This document shows, in pieces, positions 5,457 through 9,178 of a stretch of DNA of 9,178 nucleotides (position 1 is the stretch's first letter; the number at the start of each line of letters is the position of its first letter). The stretch spans positions 1-9,178 of the forward strand of contig JAGQOI010000182.1 of the NCBI GenBank assembly GCA_020427625.1. The letters are read 5' to 3'. The notes under the pieces were generated by a model. That model ran no database searches, had not been told where the DNA came from, and saw nothing but the letters and a program-made list of their open reading frames with translations. Made by a program: the position numbers and the translations under genes. Origin of the DNA: Phycisphaerales bacterium. GTDB taxonomy: Bacteria; Planctomycetota; Phycisphaerae; Phycisphaerales; SM1A02.

Positions 5457-5746
5457 TTGGATGTCACAACCACGACGACGCTGGCGCCCGAAGGACCGCA
5501 CGACGAATCCGACGATGCGGGCCGCGCGATTTCGATCGTCGCGATCGATCCGTCAACACGACGCGCACGAACGACGGCACGCCCGCCGCGTTCGAGGTGT
5601 TCGTCATCGGGCGGCGACGGGTCGCGGCCGTCGCCGAGGGCCTCGCCCTCACGACGCACGACGTCCACATGGCCCGGCGTCGTGTCACCCGGCGTCTGCG
5701 CGACATGGTCGCCCGACTCGACGGCGCGGATGCCGACGAGCCCTGA
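5457..5746 (+). pseudogene. Remnant of an ECF sigma factor gene (frameshift and internal deletion)
   Basis: Two frames carry pieces of one protein. From a TTG at 5457, behind a G-rich box at 5441-5448, the first frame gives DVTTTTTLAPEGPHDESDDA, like the N-terminus of planctomycete sigma factors that sit before kinase genes. Near 5520 the likeness moves to another frame: RDFDRRDRSV (5525-5554), where intact relatives have WRxFDRRYRPV; one lost base explains this. The frame then runs straight into a region 4 helix-turn-helix (VAAVAEGLALTTHDVHMARR to RRLRDMV, ending at the TGA of 5746). The -10-binding region 2, about 80-90 residues, is absent. Such factors are usually about 180-200 residues; only about 95 remain. 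It lies 36 bases before the kinase, the usual position of a partner sigma factor. Alternatively the region 4 part could be a small DNA-binding protein from an unknown start. Confidence 0.55.
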
Positions 5747-5782
5747 TCCCGGCATCGCTCCCGCTCCGGACCCGTCGCACCC

Positions 5783-8700
5783 ATGACATCGTCGGACATG
5801 CCTCCGGTTGACGACCCGTGTGTATCGATCGATGCGCTCGAGGCGTTCGTGGGCACGGGCGAACTCGACGAAGACGGCCGCGCGCACCTCCGCACCTGCA
5901 CGACGTGCCGACAGGAGGTCGAACGCATTCGACGCGACAACGAGTTCCTGTCCGGACTGGTCCCCGTCGCCCAGGCGGCGACGGAGTCGTCGCGGCGACG
6001 GGGTGCGCCGGGCGCGGCCCTCGTGCCGGGCTACGACATCGAGGCGCAGATCGCCGCCGGCGGTCAGGGCGTCGTCTACCTGGCCGTCCAGAACACGACG
6101 CACCGCCGGGTCGCGATCAAGGTGCTCTCGCACGTGTATGCCGCGTCGTCGACGCGCGTGCGGCGCTTCGAACGCGAGATCGAAGTCGTCGCCGCCCTGC
6201 GCCATCCGAACATCGTGACCGTGTTCGACAGCGGGCTCACGGTGGACGGACGCCTGTTCTACGCGATGGAGTACATCGATGGAACCCCGCTGAACACGAC
6301 GTCGGCGCCGGCCGGGTCCGAACGGTCGAGCACGCTCGTCCGCTTCATCACGATCGCCCGCGCCGTCACCCACGCGCATCGCAGCGGCGTCATTCATCGT
6401 GATCTGAAGCCGGCGAACATCCTGATCGACGAGAGCGGCGAGCCCCGGATCGTGGACTTCGGTCTCGCGAAGGTCACCGATCCGGATGCCGCGGGCGGCG
6501 CGACGCTGACGGTGACGGGCGAGTTCATGGGCACGCTCGCGTACTCGTCGCCGGAGCAGGTGAGCGGGAATCCCGATCTCATCGACATCCGGACCGACGT
6601 CTACGCGCTGGGCGTGATTCTGTACGAGATGCTGACCGGTCGCCTCCCGTACGAGGTCACGGGATCGATGGCGGACATCGTGCGGACGATCACCGAGGAG
6701 GAGCCGGTGCCGCCGTCGATGCTGGTCCCCGGCATCGATGCGGACCTGGAGATCATCGTCCTCAAGGCGTTGTCGAAGGATCCCGAACGGCGCTACCAGT
6801 CGGCCGAGGCGATGGCCGACGATCTCGACCGGTATCGCGCCGGCGCGCCGATCAACGCGCGTCGCGACAGCACGTGGTACGTGTTCAGGAAGACGCTGCG
6901 CCGGCATCGGCTGCCGGTGGCGCTCGCGACGCTGGCGATGGTCGTGGTCGTCGGTTTCACGGTGCTGATGACCGTGCAGGCCCGTAGTCTGCGCCGGGAA
7001 CGGGACCGGGTCGCGGCGACGCTGCGCGAGAGCGACTTCCAGCGCGGCCGCGCGCTGACCGCCGCCGGCAACATCGCGCCCGCCGAGGACCTGCTCTGGC
7101 GCGAGTTCCTCACGACGCCCGCGGACGACGTGGACGAGCGGCTGATCGAGCCGAATGCGCCGCCCGCGGCCATCGACGACGGCGGCTCGTCCCACGCGTT
7201 CTGGGCCCTCTGGGAATTGCACGCACGCACCCGATGCCTGGCGACCTTCGCCGAGATCCATGCGACGGGTTCCGTCGTGGACGGACCGATCGTGGCCAAG
7301 TGGCGCGCGGAGAGCATCATGCAGGGCTCGATGACCGACGCGGCGATGAACATCGTCGACGTTCTGGGCCTGCGCGATCCGGCCCGGGCCGCTCGGATCC
7401 CGAACGGAACGTCGGTGGTGTCGGTCGACCTCATCGACGGGATGCGAATCCACGTCCCGGACGCGAACGGATTCGGGACCGAGCGGCTCGTCGGTGCGCC
7501 GGTGGCCAGTGATGTCGCGATCGCCCCGGACGGCCTGACGCTCGCGATCGGTGCATACGACGGCACGATCGAGCTCTGGGATCTTCCCTCGCGCACGCGG
7601 CGGGAGACATTGCCCCTGCGCGGCGACGGGCCTGCGTTCGTGAGGTTCAGTCCTGACGGTCGCCTGCTCGCCTGGAGTCAGCGCGACCAGGTCGGCCTCT
7701 GGGACGTCGACGCCGGTCGGCCGCGAGCGGCTTCGATCGGCATGCCGACGATGCGGGCGCCGTGGTTCAGCGCGGATGGTCGGGTCGTGGTGTTCGCGCG
7801 TCAGGAGAACCTCTATCGTTGGGATGCCCCGTTCGACCGCCCGCCGTCCGCCGGCGTGCTGGATCCCCCGTGGATCAGGGCATCCGCGGTGATCCTTGAC
7901 GCGGCGTTTCCCTCGGACGGCGCCGTGCTGGCCCTCGGCCTCTCCAACAACGTGATCGAACTGCGCGACGTCGCGACGACGAAGCGCATCGGGCTCTTCG
8001 CCGCCCACCGGAGCGGAGTGGCCTTCGTCGGGTACCGTCGCGATGACGAGGTGCTCGCCTCCGGCTCCTCGGACGGACAGGTCCGTCTCTGGGACGTCGC
8101 CAGGAAGCAGGCCGAGACGACCCGCGACGGCTTCGTCGACGCGATCAACGCGATCGCGTTCAGTCCCGACGGCGCCTCGTTCGCGTGCGTCGATGGCGTG
8201 GGCAAGACCATCCGCGTCCTCGACTCGCGTACCTTCGCACAGCGTCTGGAGATCAGCGATGCGCATGGCGACAAGGCCGTCGTCGCCGTCGCGTTCAGTT
8301 CGGACGGCGCGACACTCGCCACCGCCGGTCATGATCACATGATCCGGCGCTGGAATGCGAAGACTGGCGCGCGACTCAACGTGCTTGCAGGCCACACCGA
8401 TTGGGTGCAGACGGTGCAGTTCAGTCCCAAAGGCACCACGCTCGCGTCGGGCGCGTACGACGGCACGGTTCATCTGTGGGATGCCGCGTCGGGGGCGTGC
8501 CCCGCTGATCTGGTCTGCACGCCCGGCCGCGTGCCCCAGGTGCGGTTCAATCACAGCGGCACCAGGCTCGCGACCGCCGGAAGCACGCCGCGCATCTGGA
8601 ACGTTGCCACAGGCGAATGCGAGCACGCGCTGCTGGGCCACACGGAGCAGGTCCGGACGGTCGCGTGGAGTCCGGGCGGGACGTGGCTTGCGACGGGGTC

Positions 8701-9145
8701 CGACGATCGGAAGATCCGCCTCTGGTCGGCGGAGACCGGGACGTGCATCCGCACGCTCGAGGGTCACACCATGCACCTGTTCGCGCTGGACGTGAGTCCG
8801 GACGGGCGCCTGCTCGCGTCGGGCGACCGTGGCGGCGAGGTGCGTCTGTGGGATGTCGCGTCGGGCCGGCACCTGCTGACGCTCACGCCGCCCGGCGAGG
8901 CTCAGCCGGCGATCTTCGACGTGGCGTTCAGTCCCGACGGACGCACGCTCATCGCCGCCGGGGACGGTCCGGGTCTGCGGCGGTGGGACCTGACGTACTT
9001 CGCGCGGCACATCGCCGGCAACCTCGAGTACCAGATCGGCCGCCTGCCGGCGGAGGCGCGTGACGCGTCCCGCATCGCGGCTCTCCGCGCCTGGGCCATG
9101 GCGGTCGACGGCGCGGTTGAGGCCGAGTCGGATGAAGGCGACTGA
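5783..9145 (+). CDS. Transmembrane Ser/Thr protein kinase with anti-sigma-like zinc motif and WD40 propeller
   Basis: A 1120-residue, four-part protein. (1) Residues 13-50: Cys13, His35, Cys39, Cys42 in HLRTCTTC, the HxxxCxxC zinc motif of anti-sigma domains. (2) Kinase about 84-349: GGQG loop 93-96, Lys113 in VAIK, Glu132, HRDLKPAN 205-212, DFG 225-227, SPE 256-258, Asp272, Arg337; all catalytic residues are present. (3) One helix about 378-398, then a coiled, charged linker. (4) At least 12 WD40 blades from about 575 to 1072, with degenerate ones before them. The C-terminus (YFARHIAGNLEYQ) is typical of planctomycete kinase-WD40 proteins. Kinase and zinc motif should be cytoplasmic and the propeller outside or in the periplasm. 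The kinase would phosphorylate Ser/Thr targets, perhaps a sigma factor, in response to what the propeller binds; that is inference. The ATG at 5783 has no clear ribosome site. The upstream sigma gene is broken. Confidence 0.95.
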   Translation: MTSSDMPPVDDPCVSIDALEAFVGTGELDEDGRAHLRTCTTCRQEVERIRRDNEFLSGLVPVAQAATESSRRRGAPGAALVPGYDIEAQIAAGGQGVVYLAVQNTTHRRVAIKVLSHVYAASSTRVRRFEREIEVVAALRHPNIVTVFDSGLTVDGRLFYAMEYIDGTPLNTTSAPAGSERSSTLVRFITIARAVTHAHRSGVIHRDLKPANILIDESGEPRIVDFGLAKVTDPDAAGGATLTVTGEFMGTLAYSSPEQVSGNPDLIDIRTDVYALGVILYEMLTGRLPYEVTGSMADIVRTITEEEPVPPSMLVPGIDADLEIIVLKALSKDPERRYQSAEAMADDLDRYRAGAPINARRDSTWYVFRKTLRRHRLPVALATLAMVVVVGFTVLMTVQARSLRRERDRVAATLRESDFQRGRALTAAGNIAPAEDLLWREFLTTPADDVDERLIEPNAPPAAIDDGGSSHAFWALWELHARTRCLATFAEIHATGSVVDGPIVAKWRAESIMQGSMTDAAMNIVDVLGLRDPARAARIPNGTSVVSVDLIDGMRIHVPDANGFGTERLVGAPVASDVAIAPDGLTLAIGAYDGTIELWDLPSRTRRETLPLRGDGPAFVRFSPDGRLLAWSQRDQVGLWDVDAGRPRAASIGMPTMRAPWFSADGRVVVFARQENLYRWDAPFDRPPSAGVLDPPWIRASAVILDAAFPSDGAVLALGLSNNVIELRDVATTKRIGLFAAHRSGVAFVGYRRDDEVLASGSSDGQVRLWDVARKQAETTRDGFVDAINAIAFSPDGASFACVDGVGKTIRVLDSRTFAQRLEISDAHGDKAVVAVAFSSDGATLATAGHDHMIRRWNAKTGARLNVLAGHTDWVQTVQFSPKGTTLASGAYDGTVHLWDAASGACPADLVCTPGRVPQVRFNHSGTRLATAGSTPRIWNVATGECEHALLGHTEQVRTVAWSPGGTWLATGSDDRKIRLWSAETGTCIRTLEGHTMHLFALDVSPDGRLLASGDRGGEVRLWDVASGRHLLTLTPPGEAQPAIFDVAFSPDGRTLIAAGDGPGLRRWDLTYFARHIAGNLEYQIGRLPAEARDASRIAALRAWAMAVDGAVEAESDEGD

Positions 9146-9178
9146 CCGGTCGCATGATTCTTTCGAAGTGATGTGTGA

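Noticed and set aside
5059..5811. 250-codon forward frame across the sigma remnant and the intergenic stretch
   Set aside because: Arg/His-rich peptide with no domain, out of frame with both sigma-like pieces.
5252..9010. A 1252-codon open frame antisense to the kinase gene
   Set aside because: It mirrors the kinase codons; in very GC-rich genes an opposite frame is often stop-free. The peptide is Arg/His/Asp-rich and has no domain, while the forward frame has a full kinase and WD40 repeats.
9146..9178. Terminator after the kinase gene
   Set aside because: Only 33 bases are visible; no hairpin or T-run is seen in them.

Overview
The window is very GC-rich and most likely comes from a planctomycete, probably of the Phycisphaerae type. 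Three things point there: a serine/threonine kinase with an N-terminal zinc-binding anti-sigma-like motif and a C-terminal WD40 propeller, preceded by what is left of an ECF sigma gene; a small membrane protein with the CPRCxYDL...CPECG zinc ribbon common in that phylum; and genes that all end in TGA. The assignment is inferred from gene content, not proven.

Left part (1-3474). The end of a SufU-like Fe-S scaffold gene overlaps by four bases the start of an ankyrin-repeat gene. The ankyrin gene then meets, stop codon against stop codon, a reverse-strand gene for a c-di-GMP protein (EAL-CBS-CBS-GGDEF). That gene is complete and in frame except for one TAG codon in the EAL domain. It is either a very young pseudogene, a sequencing error, or a readthrough/recoding case.

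Middle (3475-5415). nuoA (complex I subunit A) lies alone on the reverse strand, with no nuoB after it, behind a recognisable promoter. Between nuoA and a forward tRNA-Pro(UGG) is an 11-copy, 5-bp tandem repeat. The tRNA has two mismatched stem pairs. After it come about 400 bases of visibly lower GC without a convincing gene, then the small zinc-ribbon membrane protein on the reverse strand, then another stretch without a recognisable gene.

Right part (5416-9145). A promoter-like -10 box leads into a short, frameshifted, internally deleted remnant of a planctomycete-type ECF sigma factor. Right behind it is an intact 1120-residue membrane protein: zinc-binding anti-sigma-like motif, Ser/Thr kinase, one transmembrane helix, and at least 12 WD40 blades. 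In related loci sigma factor and kinase are thought to form one signalling unit. Here the sigma partner appears lost while the kinase is kept, which is the most interesting feature of the window together with the amber-interrupted EAL gene.
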